Shown here: positions 1-9,671 of the stretch, one piece after another
Numbering within the stretch: position 1 is the stretch's first letter
How the letters are laid out: each line of letters opens with the position of its first letter
Source: Mitsuaria sp. WAJ17
GTDB lineage: Bacteria; Pseudomonadota; Gammaproteobacteria; Burkholderiales; Burkholderiaceae_C
Length of the DNA: 64,000 nt
Direction: 5' to 3'
Assembly: GCF_014174515.1 (NCBI RefSeq)
Contig: NZ_JACJUG010000019.1
Coordinates: forward strand, 39,917 to 103,916
Position numbers and translations under genes: made by a program
Notes under the pieces: model-generated
The model's input: the letters and a program-made list of their open reading frames with translations, nothing else
What the model was told of the DNA's origin: nothing
Database searches by the model: none

Positions 1-119
1 CGCTCTGATCCACCCCTCAGGGCCTGCCCGGGACTGGCGCCCGCCCGCCAAAAGGCATACTGTTGCCAGATCGTCAGGCCCGGGACACGCACAGTGCCCG
101 CCAACACCTAGAAAACATC

Positions 120-773
120 ATGAACAACATCCTGCTGCTCGAAGACATTCCGGAAATCCGCGCCTGGCTCAAGACCCTGGTGAGCCAGGTCTTCACCAAT
201 GCCGTGATCACCGAATGCTCGCGGGTGCAGGACGCCCTGCAGCACATCAACAGCCAGCGCTTCACCCTGGCCCTGCTGGACCTGGGCCTGCCGGACGGTT
301 CAGGCGTGGACGTGGTTGCCGCCCTGCGCGAAAAGCAACCTGAGGTGCAGTCGGTGATCGTCACCATCCATGACGATGACGAGCACATCTTCCCCGCGCT
401 GCAGGCCGGTGCCTTCGGCTATCTACTGAAGGAACAGGCTCGCGAGCTGCTGGTGGAGCAGTTGCAGCGCATCAGCCAGGGTGAGCCGCCACTGTCGCCC
501 TCCATCGCCCGCAAGGTGATCGCCCATTTCAACTCACAGCGCCGCCCGCAGGCCTCGCCACAGCTGATCGAGGTCTCCCTCACCGAGCGCGAGACCGAGG
601 TGCTGCTGCGCGTGGCCAAGGGCTTCACCCTGCCTGAGATCGGCGTGCAGCTGGGCCTGTCCCGCCACACCATCGCCGACTACGTCAAGCAGATCTACCG
701 CAAGCTCAACGTCTCATCGCGGGCCGAGGCCGCGCTGGAGGCGCAGCGCCTGGGCCTGTTCGGCCGGAACTGA
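120..773 (+). CDS. NarL/FixJ-type response regulator (REC + LuxR HTH)
   Basis: A two-component response regulator of 217 residues. The N-terminal receiver domain (about residues 3-118) has the acidic pair EDI and the phosphoacceptor Asp54 in [10 protein letters not shown]. The C-terminal LuxR-type helix-turn-helix (about 150-212) carries the usual LTERETEVL and [16 protein letters not shown] segments, so it should bind DNA when phosphorylated. I chose the ATG at 120, where the receiver domain begins; an in-frame TTG at 63 would add 19 residues unlike any domain. No cognate kinase lies in the window; it may be off the left edge. ruvA follows 53 bases downstream on the same strand, but nothing suggests a functional link. 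Confidence 0.9.
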   Translation: MNNILLLEDIPEIRAWLKTLVSQVFTNAVITECSRVQDALQHINSQRFTLALLDLGLPDGSGVDVVAALREKQPEVQSVIVTIHDDDEHIFPALQAGAFGYLLKEQARELLVEQLQRISQGEPPLSPSIARKVIAHFNSQRRPQASPQLIEVSLTERETEVLLRVAKGFTLPEIGVQLGLSRHTIADYVKQIYRKLNVSSRAEAALEAQRLGLFGRN

Positions 774-826
774 CCGGATCCTCATCCCCGGTCGGCCCCG
801 GGCCGGAAGCCGCCGATAATCTCCTG

Positions 827-1399
827 ATGATTGGAAGGCTCACCGGCGTCATCGCGGAAAAATCGCCCCCGCTCGTGCTCATTGACGTGCAGGGCGTCGG
901 CTATGAAGTCGACGTGCCCATGAGCACCTTCTTCAACCTGCCCAATCTGGGTGAGCGGGTGAGCCTGCTGACGCACTTCGTGGTGCGCGAGGACGCTCAG
1001 ATCCTGTTCGGCTTCCTCAGCCCCGAGGAGCGCGCCACTTTCCGCCAGCTGATCAAGATCAGCGGCGTGGGGCCGCGCACCGCCCTCTCCATACTCTCTG
1101 GCCTCAGCGTAAGCGACCTGGCTCAGGCGGTGAGCCTGCAGGAGGCCGGCCGCCTGGTGAAGGTGCCGGGCATCGGCAAGAAGACCGCCGAGCGCCTGCT
1201 GCTGGAGCTCAAGGGCAAGCTGGGCCCCGACCTCGCACTTCCCGCCAGCGTGGCCAATGACAGTCAGGCCGACATCCTCCAGGCCCTTCAGGCCCTGGGC
1301 TACAGCGACAAGGAAGCCGCCGCCGCGCTCAAGCAGTTGCCCGCCGATGTGGGCGTCAGCGAGGGCATCAAGCTGGCTCTGAAGTCCCTGAACCGCTGA
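827..1399 (+). CDS. ruvA: Holliday junction helicase subunit RuvA
   Basis: RuvA, 190 residues, the tetrameric DNA-binding subunit that holds Holliday junctions while RuvB drives branch migration in recombination and repair. The N-terminus MIGRLTGVI is the canonical RuvA start. The two helix-hairpin-helix motifs are visible near residues 70-90 ([13 protein letters not shown]) and 105-125 ([13 protein letters not shown]). The C-terminal domain that contacts RuvB is the helical segment at about 143-190 ([16 protein letters not shown]). ruvB follows 28 bases downstream, the standard ruvAB operon. ruvC is not next to it here. Length and motif order are normal. Confidence 0.98.
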   Translation: MIGRLTGVIAEKSPPLVLIDVQGVGYEVDVPMSTFFNLPNLGERVSLLTHFVVREDAQILFGFLSPEERATFRQLIKISGVGPRTALSILSGLSVSDLAQAVSLQEAGRLVKVPGIGKKTAERLLLELKGKLGPDLALPASVANDSQADILQALQALGYSDKEAAAALKQLPADVGVSEGIKLALKSLNR

Positions 1400-1427
1400 A
1401 CCCGCCCTCGCCCCCTCCTGAGCTGCC

Positions 1428-2483
1428 ATGCCCATCCAGACCGACGATTTCGCTCCCCAGCCGCCCCGCGTGGTCAGCGCTTCCCCGGGCAATCCTAATG
1501 AAGAGGCCCTGGAGCGCGCCCTGCGGCCCAAGCTGCTGGACGAGTACGTGGGCCAGGCCAAAGCCCGCGAGCAGCTGGAGATCTTCATCGGCGCCGCCCG
1601 CAAGCGCGAGGAAGCCCTGGACCACGTGCTGCTCTTCGGCCCGCCGGGCCTGGGCAAGACCACGCTCTCGCACATCATCGCGGCCGAGCTGGGCGTGAAC
1701 CTGCGCCAGACCTCGGGGCCGGTGCTGGAGAAGCCCAAAGACCTCGCGGCCATCCTGACCAATCTCGAGAAGAACGACGTGCTCTTCATCGACGAGATCC
1801 ACCGCCTCTCGCCCGTGGTCGAGGAAATCCTCTACCCGGCACTGGAGGACTACCAGATCGACATCATGATCGGCGAAGGCCCCGCAGCCCGTTCGATCAA
1901 GCTGGACCTGCAGCCCTTCACCCTGGTGGGCGCCACCACGCGCGCCGGCATGCTGACCAACCCGCTGCGCGACCGCTTCGGCATCGTGGCCCGGCTGGAG
2001 TTCTACACGCCGGACGAACTGCAGCGCATCGTGACGCGCTCGGCCGGCCTGATGAATGCGCCCATCGCGCCGGAAGGCGCGCTGGAGATCGCCCGGCGCT
2101 CGCGCGGCACGCCCCGCATCGCCAACCGCCTGCTGCGCCGCGTTCGCGACTATGCCGAGGTCAAGGGCGACGGCCGCATCACCAAGCTGATGGCCGACAA
2201 GGCCCTGGCCATGCTGGACGTCGATCCGCAAGGCTTTGACCTGATGGACCGCAAGTTGCTGGAGGCCGTGGTGCACCGCTTCGACGGCGGCCCGGTCGGG
2301 CTGGACAACGTGGCTGCGGCCATCGGCGAGGAACGGGACACCATCGAGGATGTCATCGAGCCCTACCTGATCCAGCAGGGCTTTCTGCAGCGCACGCCGC
2401 GCGGGCGCATCGCCACGCTGGCGGCATTCAGGCACCTGGGGGTGGCGCCGCCGAAGAACACGGCGGGCCTGTTCGACGAATAG
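1428..2483 (+). CDS. ruvB: Holliday junction branch migration ATPase RuvB
   Basis: RuvB, 351 residues, the hexameric AAA+ motor of the RuvABC system. Walker A is [11 protein letters not shown] (about residues 68-78) and Walker B is LFIDEIHRL (about 118-126). The sensor/arginine-finger segment [19 protein letters not shown] is intact, and the C-terminal winged helix with [15 protein letters not shown] is complete. It sits 28 bases after ruvA on the same strand. A long perfect hairpin follows the stop. Nothing is unusual. Confidence 0.98.
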   Translation: MPIQTDDFAPQPPRVVSASPGNPNEEALERALRPKLLDEYVGQAKAREQLEIFIGAARKREEALDHVLLFGPPGLGKTTLSHIIAAELGVNLRQTSGPVLEKPKDLAAILTNLEKNDVLFIDEIHRLSPVVEEILYPALEDYQIDIMIGEGPAARSIKLDLQPFTLVGATTRAGMLTNPLRDRFGIVARLEFYTPDELQRIVTRSAGLMNAPIAPEGALEIARRSRGTPRIANRLLRRVRDYAEVKGDGRITKLMADKALAMLDVDPQGFDLMDRKLLEAVVHRFDGGPVGLDNVAAAIGEERDTIEDVIEPYLIQQGFLQRTPRGRIATLAAFRHLGVAPPKNTAGLFDE

Positions 2484-2488
2484 CACCG

Positions 2489-2521
2489 CCGCGGATCCGG
2501 CATGCCTTGCCGGATCCGCGG
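2489..2521 (+). terminator. Hairpin after ruvB
   Basis: A perfect 14-base inverted repeat (arms 2489-2502 and 2508-2521, 5-base loop) starts five bases after the ruvB stop. There is no T-run, so it may act as a weak or Rho-assisted terminator, or protect the 3' end of the ruvAB mRNA. Confidence 0.6.
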
Positions 2522-2580
2522 CGCTCATGGGGACATCAGCGCCCCGCTGCATACGGCGCGACAGAACGAAAAGCAGAATG

Positions 2581-2608
2581 AAAAAAGGCGACCCGAAGGT
2601 CGCCTTTT
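2581..2608 (-). terminator. Rho-independent terminator of the porin gene
   Basis: Perfect 11-base arms (2583-2593 and 2598-2608) with a CGAA loop. Read on the minus strand, the stem is followed by six T residues (2586-2581). It lies just past the porin stop and is a strong intrinsic terminator for that transcript. Confidence 0.9.
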
Positions 2609-2629
2609 GCACTTTCTGATCCCGAGGGA

Positions 2630-3544
2630 TTAGAAGTTGTGACGGATACCAGCAGCCAGGCTGTTCAGGTCGCCAGCGTTGTTGTCCTTGTTGTCCAGCT
2701 TCGTGAAGAAGCCGTACACCTTGGTGCGCTTGCTCAGGTTGTAGTTGTAGCCCAGGGTGAACTGGTTGGCCTTGGCGCCAGCAGCGCTGCGACCAGCACC
2801 GCCGAAGTTCACGTGGAACTCGGAAGCGCCCATGGTGTACATGCCGGCCAGACGCCAGATGTTGCGGGTAGCACCAGCGATGTCTTCACGCTGCAGGTAG
2901 CCACCGACGGTGAACTCGCCCAGCTCGTACAGAGCGCGAGCAGCGTACTGCTTCTGGTTGTCTTGCTTGCTGTAGCCGGCGCCCAGGTGCAGAGGACCCT
3001 GGTCGTAGTTACCCGACAGGTCGAAAGCGCGCTTGTCAGCGCCTTCGCCAGCGTGCATGGTGATTTCGCCGGAGAAACCGTCGATGTTCGGGGTGAAGTA
3101 GCCGACCTTGTTCACCGAGGTCCAGCCAGCGCCCGAGTACAGCTTGTCGTCGGAGGTGCCGGTGTCGTGGTTGTGCATGCTGACGTAGTCAGCGGTGGCG
3201 AAGTAGGAACCATTGGTCCAGTTGCCCAGACGGATGGCACCGAAAGCGCCGCTCAGTTGCACGGAAGATTCACGGTTCCAGAAGGTGCCGCCGGTTTGCT
3301 TGCCGGTGTCGAGGTCCAGGCCATGCTCCAGAGCGAAGCTGACCTTCAGGCCGCCGCCCAGGTCTTCCTGGCCCTTCACGCCCAGGCGCGAACGGTTGTC
3401 TTGCACCACCACCTTACGGTCGCCGGTACCGACCTTCTGGCTTTCCACGGTCACGTTGGCGCGGCCCCACAGGGTCACGGAGCTTTGAGCGAAAGCCGAA
3501 GCCGACACAGCGGCCAGAGCGGCGACGAGAGCGATCTTCTTCAT
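2630..3544 (-). CDS. Gram-negative general porin (betaproteobacterial type)
   Basis: A 304-residue trimeric outer-membrane porin for passive uptake of small hydrophilic solutes. Residues 1-19 are a signal peptide ending AFA, with the mature chain starting QSSVTLWGR, the hallmark of betaproteobacterial porins. The chain alternates short beta strands and loops and ends in Phe (IRHNF), the signature recognised by the BAM machinery. Two adjacent ATGs occur (3547 and 3544). I chose 3544 because the AAAGG at 3556-3552 is then six bases away, against three for the other. It is monocistronic, with a strong terminator and its own promoter. Codon use is more uniform than in its neighbours, consistent with high expression. 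Confidence 0.95.
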   Translation of the reverse strand: MKKIALVAALAAVSASAFAQSSVTLWGRANVTVESQKVGTGDRKVVVQDNRSRLGVKGQEDLGGGLKVSFALEHGLDLDTGKQTGGTFWNRESSVQLSGAFGAIRLGNWTNGSYFATADYVSMHNHDTGTSDDKLYSGAGWTSVNKVGYFTPNIDGFSGEITMHAGEGADKRAFDLSGNYDQGPLHLGAGYSKQDNQKQYAARALYELGEFTVGGYLQREDIAGATRNIWRLAGMYTMGASEFHVNFGGAGRSAAGAKANQFTLGYNYNLSKRTKVYGFFTKLDNKDNNAGDLNSLAAGIRHNF

Positions 3545-3613
3545 CATTTGCCTTTGTAGGTTGAGGTTGTGCCGGGTTGAATCACCCGGTCTTGTCACGC
3601 GGAATGTGGCGGC

Positions 3614-3641
3614 AGTATAGGAGGCCTAGGGTTTGACCGAA
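3614..3641 (-). promoter_or_regulatory. Predicted sigma-70 promoter of the porin gene
   Basis: On the minus strand, TTCGGT (3641-3636), a 16-base spacer and TATACT (3619-3614) resemble -35 and -10 boxes. The leader also holds a CCGGGT/ACCCGG hairpin (3572-3589). This is a pattern match only. Confidence 0.5.
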
Positions 3642-3725
3642 GCCCCTGCGACGCGAATTCGCAACAGTCACTTCTGGCAGGTCGGGCGGGGGGGTTTGTC
3701 GCCGGGGGCGCGTCAGGGCGTCAGG

Positions 3726-4352
3726 TCAGGCCGGAAGATGGGCTTCATCGGCCCATCCCACCAGGTGCAGCCGCCCGCCAGAGACCATCAGCCGGTTGAT
3801 GGCCGCATTGCCCAGCCGCCAGCTGCGGGCTGCCTGGAGATCCAGGCCCAACGCGGCCCGGTACAGGCAATCCAGAACCCCGCCATGGGTCACCAGCAGC
3901 AAGGCCTGCCCGGCATGCGCCGCCGCCAGCTCGCGAACCACGGCCAGCACGCGCGCGCTGAACACCTGCAGCGACTCGCCTCCGGGCGCCGCAAATTCCG
4001 GGTCCCGGGCTTTCCAGCGCTGCAGCGCCTCGGGTTCGCGCTCCCCGAGCTCTATCCAGGTGTGTCCCTGGAAATCCCCGAAGGAGCGTTCCCGCAGCCC
4101 GGCGTGCCACCGCACGGGCAGGGCGCGCCGTGTCAGCAGCGGGGCCAGGGTCTGGCGGCAGCGCTGCAGATCGCTGCAGACCACCTGGTCGAAGTCCTCG
4201 TCCTGCAGGGCGGCGGCCAGGGCCTGGGCCTGGGCATGCCCCTGCGTGTTCAGGTCGATGTCCAACTGCCCTTGGATGCGCCCCTGTGCATTCCAGTCCG
4301 TCTGCCCGTGGCGCACGCAGACCAGCCGGGTGACCTCATCCAGTCCATCCAC
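3726..4352 (-). CDS. Histidine phosphatase family protein (phosphoglycerate mutase-like)
   Basis: A 208-residue branch-1 histidine phosphatase. The catalytic RHG motif is at residues 14-16 (CVRHGQTDWN), the second active-site histidine is H156 in LLLVTHGGVL, and the acid/base glutamate is probably E88 in LRERSFG. The family covers cofactor-dependent phosphoglycerate mutases, alpha-ribazole phosphatases and broad phosphatases. The short length and absence of cobamide genes leave the substrate open. The only plausible start is a GTG at 4352, six bases after the stop of the DUF1840 gene, so the two are probably co-transcribed and translationally linked. Confidence 0.88.
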   Translation of the reverse strand: MDGLDEVTRLVCVRHGQTDWNAQGRIQGQLDIDLNTQGHAQAQALAAALQDEDFDQVVCSDLQRCRQTLAPLLTRRALPVRWHAGLRERSFGDFQGHTWIELGEREPEALQRWKARDPEFAAPGGESLQVFSARVLAVVRELAAAHAGQALLLVTHGGVLDCLYRAALGLDLQAARSWRLGNAAINRLMVSGGRLHLVGWADEAHLPA

Positions 4353-4358
4353 GGGGCT

Positions 4359-4679
4359 TCAGCCCAGCCAGACGACATCGACCCGCTCAGCTTCGCTGAG
4401 GCGCAGCATGTCCAGCAGGGGCCAGACCCGCTGCTTCAGGGTGATGCCCTGGCGCCGAGGCGGAGCCTCGCCTTGCGCCTCGGCTTCGGCCACCAGCGCT
4501 GCGAAGGCAGCTTCGTCAGCCTCCACAGCCGCAAGCAAGGCCTGCTGAGCCGCAGGGAGGTCGGCCGTTTCGATGATGCCTTGTGGTGACGACTCGCGGC
4601 CCAATGCCGCCAGCACCTGCTTGGCAGCCTCCGGCAGGTAGATCACATCGGCCGCAGCCTTGGATTTGAATCGGTACAT
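4359..4679 (-). CDS. DUF1840 domain-containing protein
   Basis: A 106-residue protein spanning the whole DUF1840 family, which is common in beta-proteobacteria and has no known function. The diagnostic N-terminus MYRFKSKAAADVIYLP and the segment PQGIIETADLPAAQQAL are present, and a C-terminal helix ends ERVDVVWLG. I start at the ATG at 4679, which matches the family start and has a GGGG-rich stretch upstream. A frame extension upstream is not domain-like. It is probably the first gene of a two-gene unit with the downstream histidine phosphatase. Confidence 0.9.
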   Translation of the reverse strand: MYRFKSKAAADVIYLPEAAKQVLAALGRESSPQGIIETADLPAAQQALLAAVEADEAAFAALVAEAEAQGEAPPRRQGITLKQRVWPLLDMLRLSEAERVDVVWLG

Positions 4680-4757
4680 GGGCCCCCCGGAGCGCAGCAA
4701 TGGCGCAGTCAAGATCAAGAGAGAGTAGGGCCTATTGTGGTCCTCGCCCATGCCGGT

Positions 4758-6902
4758 TCAGGAGCCCCCACCGCGGATCAGGCGAATGACCGGCCGCTCC
4801 GCGCCCCAGACCCGGGCCTCGAAGGCCGCCGCATCCAGGGCCGGGGAGAAAAGATAGCCCTGGTACTCATGACAGCCGGCCTCCTGCAGGAAAGCGCGCT
4901 GCGCCTCGCTCTCCACCCCCTCGGCGATGACCTGCAGGGCCAGCGCCCGTCCCACCTGGGCCACGGCACGAACGATGCCCGCATCGCTGGCATCCGCCGG
5001 CAGTCCCTGGACGAAGCTGCGGTCGATCTTGAGCCGCTGGATGGGGAAGCGCTTGAGGTAGGCCAGGCTGGAATAGCCGGTGCCGAAATCGTCGATGGAC
5101 AGGCACACGCCCAACTCGGCCAGGGCCTGCAAACGCCGCAGGGCCTCGTCGGCATCCCGCAGCAGAATGGACTCGGTGAGTTCCAGCTCCAGCAGCTCCG
5201 GCGGCAGGCCGGCCGACTGCAGCACCTGGCGGACCCTGTCCACGAACTGCGCCTGCTGGAACTGCAGGGCCGACACGTTCACCGCGACCGGCATGCGCCG
5301 CCCCTGCTGCCACCAGCTCACCGCCTGCGTCACGGCCTCGTGCAACACCCAGTCCCCGATAGCCACGATGAAGCCACTCTCCTCGGCCACCGGGATGAAC
5401 TCGCCCGGAGACACCTCGCCCCGCAGCGGATCCTGCCATCGGATCAGGGCCTCCGCGCCGATGACTTGCCCGCTCGCCAGATCCAACTGCGGCTGGTAGT
5501 GCAGGCGGAAGCGCTCCTCCAGCAGGGCCTGGCGCATGGCGTGATCCAGGCGCATACGCGCCAGCAGATCGACGTCCTTGCGGGGCTGATGGAAACGGAA
5601 GCCTGCCCGGCCGCTGTCCTTGACGCCCTGCATGGCGCGCTCGGCGCTGGAGGCCAGTTCGTCCAGCGATTCACCGTCTACCGGGAACAGGGCGATGCCA
5701 ATGCTGGCCGTCACGGTGAAGCTGAGGGTGTCGAAACTGAAGGGGCGACCCATGGCCTCCAGCACGCGCCGCGCCGTGTGCTCGGCGCCGCGGGCATCGG
5801 CCTCATGGATCAGCAGTGCGAATTCATCGCCCGAGAGCTTGGCAACGGTGTCCACCTCGCGCAAGCAGTCACGCAGGCGCTGCGCCACTTCGCGCAGCAC
5901 GCGGTCGCCGAAGGCATGGCCCAGGGTGTCGTTGATCTGTTTGAAGCGATCGAGATCGACGAAGAGCATCGCAAAGCCCGAGGCCTCGCGCTTGGCGATG
6001 GCGCGGGCGTACTCCACGCGCTGCGACAGAGCGCGCCGGTTGGGCAGGCCGGTGAGCATATCGGTGTGGGACAGCTCCTCGATGCGCTGGCTGGCCGCCA
6101 GCTGGTCGCTGAGGTCGCGGAAGGAGAACACCCGGCCCACGGGCCGCTGGCGGCTCCACTGCGGCAGCGAGACGCGCTCCAGCACGCGGCCGTCCAGCAG
6201 TTGGATCACATCGCTGCTCTGCAGCAGCGGCGCATCCAGCAGGGCAGCCAGACGCGCGGCATAGGCCACACCATCCGGCACGCTGCGCCGCATCCAGGCC
6301 TGCACAGCCGCGTCATCGCGCTGCTGCAGCAGGTCTTCGGGAATGCCCCATAGCGTGGCGAAGCGCTGGTTGAAGTTGCGCAGGCGTCCAGCCAAGTCGG
6401 TCACCAGGATGCCGTCCGCTGTGGATTCCAGCGTGCTGCGCAGGTCCACCAGCAGGGCCTCGCGCTCTTCCTCGCCCCGGCGCTGGGCGCTGAGGTCCCG
6501 CATGCTGACCACCCACAGGGCCGATCCAAGCGGATGGGCGTCGTCGGCCGGCAAGCGGCGGGCACGGCGGTCCACCCAGAGGGTATGGCCGTCGGCATGA
6601 CGCATCAGCGTCTCAGTGTGCACGCCCTCGCAGGCACCGCCCGCAACTTCGCTCCAGAACAGCAAGTCCTCCGGCGTGACGCACAGGGACTCGATGCGCC
6701 GCCCGACCAGTTGATCCGACGACAACCCAAGCAATTGCTGGGCCGCCTCGTTGGCTTCCAGCACCGTCAGGCCATGGGCATCCACCAGCCAGACCGCCTC
6801 CTGCAGCGAGTCCAGCAGGCTGCGATACCGCGCCGCATTCAATGCTCCGGGAATCGTCTCGTCCGTCTGGCTCGCCTGCGTCTCCCGCCGGGCTGGTCTC
6901 AC
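4758..6902 (-). CDS. PAS-PAS-GGDEF-EAL cyclic-di-GMP protein
   Basis: A 714-residue cytosolic c-di-GMP turnover protein. Two PAS domains lie at about 25-140 and 150-265, GGDEF at about 275-440 and EAL at about 455-705. The cyclase motif reads SGDEF (357-361), one residue off the consensus but usually tolerated. An inhibitory RxxD site (R348-D351) precedes it. The phosphodiesterase signature GAEALIRW (EAL at 484-486), the DDFGTGYSS loop and the late E in AEGVE are intact, so hydrolysis is likely. The ATG at 6902 overlaps the stop of the upstream HD-GYP gene by four bases, so the two are translationally coupled. There is no membrane segment; the PAS ligand is unknown. Confidence 0.93.
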   Translation of the reverse strand: MRPARRETQASQTDETIPGALNAARYRSLLDSLQEAVWLVDAHGLTVLEANEAAQQLLGLSSDQLVGRRIESLCVTPEDLLFWSEVAGGACEGVHTETLMRHADGHTLWVDRRARRLPADDAHPLGSALWVVSMRDLSAQRRGEEEREALLVDLRSTLESTADGILVTDLAGRLRNFNQRFATLWGIPEDLLQQRDDAAVQAWMRRSVPDGVAYAARLAALLDAPLLQSSDVIQLLDGRVLERVSLPQWSRQRPVGRVFSFRDLSDQLAASQRIEELSHTDMLTGLPNRRALSQRVEYARAIAKREASGFAMLFVDLDRFKQINDTLGHAFGDRVLREVAQRLRDCLREVDTVAKLSGDEFALLIHEADARGAEHTARRVLEAMGRPFSFDTLSFTVTASIGIALFPVDGESLDELASSAERAMQGVKDSGRAGFRFHQPRKDVDLLARMRLDHAMRQALLEERFRLHYQPQLDLASGQVIGAEALIRWQDPLRGEVSPGEFIPVAEESGFIVAIGDWVLHEAVTQAVSWWQQGRRMPVAVNVSALQFQQAQFVDRVRQVLQSAGLPPELLELELTESILLRDADEALRRLQALAELGVCLSIDDFGTGYSSLAYLKRFPIQRLKIDRSFVQGLPADASDAGIVRAVAQVGRALALQVIAEGVESEAQRAFLQEAGCHEYQGYLFSPALDAAAFEARVWGAERPVIRLIRGGGS

Positions 6903-8173
6903 ACCGACACCTCTCCCGACGGCGTGGCAGCGACGGACTCAAAGAAATAGGCCACACGGGCGCGCGGACTGAGGTAATCCAGCGAGGCCCGAGGCAGCGC
7001 GCCGGGCTTCAGGCTGCGGCGGATGCCGAGGTCGGGATGGTCCTCCAGGTTGACGATCAGGGCCTCGTCACGCGCGACCTTGGCGTCATGCACCATGACC
7101 CGCGGCTTCAGCGGGCGAGAGGAGTTGACGGCCACCACCAGCGCATAGCGGTCGTCCGTCAGTTGCACCGTCGAGCCCGGCGGATAGACGCCCATCATGC
7201 GAATGAAGGCGTTGAGCATGGTGGCGTCGAAGCGGTTGCGCCCTTGCGCAAACATCAGGGACAGAGCTTCGTGCGGCGTCATGGCCTTGGAAACCAGCAG
7301 CGGATTGCACAGACCGTCAAAGCGATTGACCAGGGCCACGATGCGCGAGGCCGCGCTCATGCGGTCCACATTGATGCGCTGGGGGAAGCCCGTGCCGTCA
7401 GCATTCTCATGGTGCTGGGCGATCACCAGCAGGGGCCCGGCCGCGAGGTCCATCTGCTTGGCCAGGGCCACGCCCTTGACCACATGGGTCTGGTAGACCT
7501 GGCTCTCTGCGGAGGTGAAGCCCTCGTCACGGTGGCGCAGCCGCGGCGGCAACTCCAGCTTGCCGATGTCGTGCAGCAGGGCGCCCACACCGAGGTCCAT
7601 CATCTCGTCGCGCCCCAGACCGAAGGCCCGGCCCAGCAGCAGGGAAATGATGGACACGTTCAGCGCATGCGCCGTGCCGCGGTCGCCGGCGCCTTCGTTG
7701 AGCAGGCGGATGTTGAGATCGCCCTCCACCAGCATCTTGTCCAGCAGGGCGCTGACCAGCGCCGTGGACTGGTCCCGAGAATTGACGGGCTCGCGGGGGA
7801 CGAGATCGACAATGCTCTTGAAGGCCGCAGCGGCCTCGGCGTACTGCTTCTCGCACAGCGACAGCGCCTCGCGCTGGGCGGCCAGCGCCTTGCGATGGAC
7901 CTCCTTCAGCTGCTGCTCGGGACTGAGCGCCGGATTGCTGGCCTCCACCACGGCCGGGGCCGGCGGCGCATCATCAGGCAGCTCGCTCTTGGCGGGACTC
8001 CAGCGCACCTGCTTGAGACCCAGGCGGCGCAGCACCAGCAGCTGGTCCTCCGAGCTCAGCTTGAAGCTGCTCAGCGGAAAGGGGTGCGACATCCAGCCCA
8101 GGTCCAGATGGATGAACATCCCGACCTTCAGCTGGGCCACGTCAATCAGCGGATCTGTTGCGTTGTCCTTCAT
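6899..8173 (-). CDS. DUF3391 + HD-GYP phosphodiesterase
   Basis: A 424-residue protein with an N-terminal DUF3391 domain (about 10-130; VAQLKVGMFIHLDLGWMSHPF is typical) followed by an HD-GYP domain. The metal-binding HD pair is at 201-202 (LLHDIGK), with HHENADGTGFP at 254-264. The GYP signature is therefore GFP, a frequent variant, while the HHE and DG positions are kept. The expected role is hydrolysis of c-di-GMP to GMP, or a sensor role. It is the first gene of a two-gene operon and overlaps the GGDEF-EAL gene by four bases. The divergent neighbour starts 295 bases away, so the promoter lies in 8174-8468. Confidence 0.92.
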   Translation of the reverse strand: MKDNATDPLIDVAQLKVGMFIHLDLGWMSHPFPLSSFKLSSEDQLLVLRRLGLKQVRWSPAKSELPDDAPPAPAVVEASNPALSPEQQLKEVHRKALAAQREALSLCEKQYAEAAAAFKSIVDLVPREPVNSRDQSTALVSALLDKMLVEGDLNIRLLNEGAGDRGTAHALNVSIISLLLGRAFGLGRDEMMDLGVGALLHDIGKLELPPRLRHRDEGFTSAESQVYQTHVVKGVALAKQMDLAAGPLLVIAQHHENADGTGFPQRINVDRMSAASRIVALVNRFDGLCNPLLVSKAMTPHEALSLMFAQGRNRFDATMLNAFIRMMGVYPPGSTVQLTDDRYALVVAVNSSRPLKPRVMVHDAKVARDEALIVNLEDHPDLGIRRSLKPGALPRASLDYLSPRARVAYFFESVAATPSGEVSV

Positions 8174-8468
8174 GCGTGTCCTACGCCCTTTCCTCCCGGG
8201 GCGCCCTCTTGCGATGCATCGGCCGCGGGTCCGGAGAACTTGAGCGACGCACTAGGGAACTTTACACGGACGGATACACCTCACTGACGTATGTGCGTCA
8301 ACAGGCCATCGCTTGACTGGAAAGATCGCACAGGCCTAGCATGTTCATTTGATGAACGATTGTTCTATTAATGAACTTTTCACATCAAACTATCGTCAAA
8401 TGCCACCCCGCTTGCCCGGCTGCCGGTGATGCAAGCCCGATCCATTGCTCAAGCCATTTGAGGACCCC

Positions 8469-9671
8469 ATGAAAACTGCCTATCTCTGCGACGGCCAACG
8501 CACCCCCTTCGGCCGCTATGGCGGCGCGCTCTCCAGCGTACGCGCCGATGACCTTGGCGCCCTGCCCATCAAGGCCCTGATGGCCCGCCACCCGCAGCTG
8601 GACTGGCAGGCGCTGGAGGATGTTTTCTATGGTTGCGCCAACCAGGCGGGCGAAGACAACCGCAATGTGGCCCGCATGGCCGCCCTTCTGGCCGGCCTGC
8701 CCCTCAGTGCCCCGGGCGTCACGCTCAACCGGCTGTGCGGCTCAGGCCTGGATGCCGTGGGCAGTGCTGCGCGCGCCATCAAGGCTGGAGAGGCGGACCT
8801 TCTGATCGCCGGCGGCGTGGAAAGCATGAGCCGCGCCCCCTTCGTGATGCCCAAGGCTGACGCTGCCTTCTCGCGCCAGAACGCCGTCTACGACACCACC
8901 ATCGGCTGGCGCTTCATCAACAAGCTGATGAAGAGCCAGTACGGCGTCGATTCCATGCCCGAGACCGCCGAGAACGTGGCCCGCGAATTCAGCATCGAGC
9001 GAGAGGCCCAGGACCGCATGGCCCTGGCCAGTCAGAAGAAGACCTTGGCCGCCCAGCAGGCCGGCTTCTTCGACGCCGAGATCTGCCCGGTCGAGATTCC
9101 CCAGAAGAAGGGCGACTCCCTGTGGGTGCGCCAGGACGAGCACCCACGCGACACCAGCCTTGAGGCGCTCGCCCGGCTCAAGGGCGTGGTGACGCCTGAG
9201 GGCTCGGTGACGGCCGGCAATGCTTCCGGCGTCAATGACGGCGCGGTGGCGCTGCTGATGGCCAGCGAGGCGGCCGTCCAGCGCCACGGCCTGACGCCCC
9301 GTGCCCGGGTCGTGGCCATGGCCACGGCGGGCGTTGCTCCTCGCATCATGGGCATCGGCCCGGCCCCGGCCACGCAGGCCGTGCTCGCCCGCGCCGGCCT
9401 CAGCCTGGCGCAAATGGACGTGATCGAGTTGAACGAGGCATTCGCCGCCCAGGGCCTGGCCGTGCTGCGCCAGTTGGGGCTCCAGGACGACGATCCTCGC
9501 GTCAACCCCAACGGCGGCGCCATCGCCCTGGGCCATCCCCTGGGTGCCAGCGGCGCCCGTCTGGCTCTCACGGCCGCCAACCAGCTGGAGCGCACAGGCG
9601 GTCGCTACGCGCTGTGCACCATGTGCATCGGCGTCGGCCAAGGCATCGCCCTCGTTCTCGAGCGGGTCTGA
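8469..9671 (+). CDS. pcaF: 3-oxoadipyl-CoA/acetyl-CoA thiolase
   Basis: A 400-residue thiolase. The nucleophile Cys90 is in NRLCGSGLDA, with the catalytic His in GHPLGASGAR and the second Cys in CTMCIGVGQG. The segments RTPFGRYGGALSSVRADDL and YGCANQAGEDNRNVARM are characteristic of 3-oxoadipyl-CoA thiolases (PcaF/PaaJ), which release succinyl-CoA and acetyl-CoA from 3-oxoadipyl-CoA in aromatic degradation. Substrate choice within the family is inferred. The ATG at 8469 gives the family N-terminus. An IclR-type regulator follows, and beta-oxidation genes lie at 11-13 kb, supporting an acyl-CoA degradation locus. Confidence 0.9.
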   Translation: MKTAYLCDGQRTPFGRYGGALSSVRADDLGALPIKALMARHPQLDWQALEDVFYGCANQAGEDNRNVARMAALLAGLPLSAPGVTLNRLCGSGLDAVGSAARAIKAGEADLLIAGGVESMSRAPFVMPKADAAFSRQNAVYDTTIGWRFINKLMKSQYGVDSMPETAENVAREFSIEREAQDRMALASQKKTLAAQQAGFFDAEICPVEIPQKKGDSLWVRQDEHPRDTSLEALARLKGVVTPEGSVTAGNASGVNDGAVALLMASEAAVQRHGLTPRARVVAMATAGVAPRIMGIGPAPATQAVLARAGLSLAQMDVIELNEAFAAQGLAVLRQLGLQDDDPRVNPNGGAIALGHPLGASGARLALTAANQLERTGGRYALCTMCIGVGQGIALVLERV

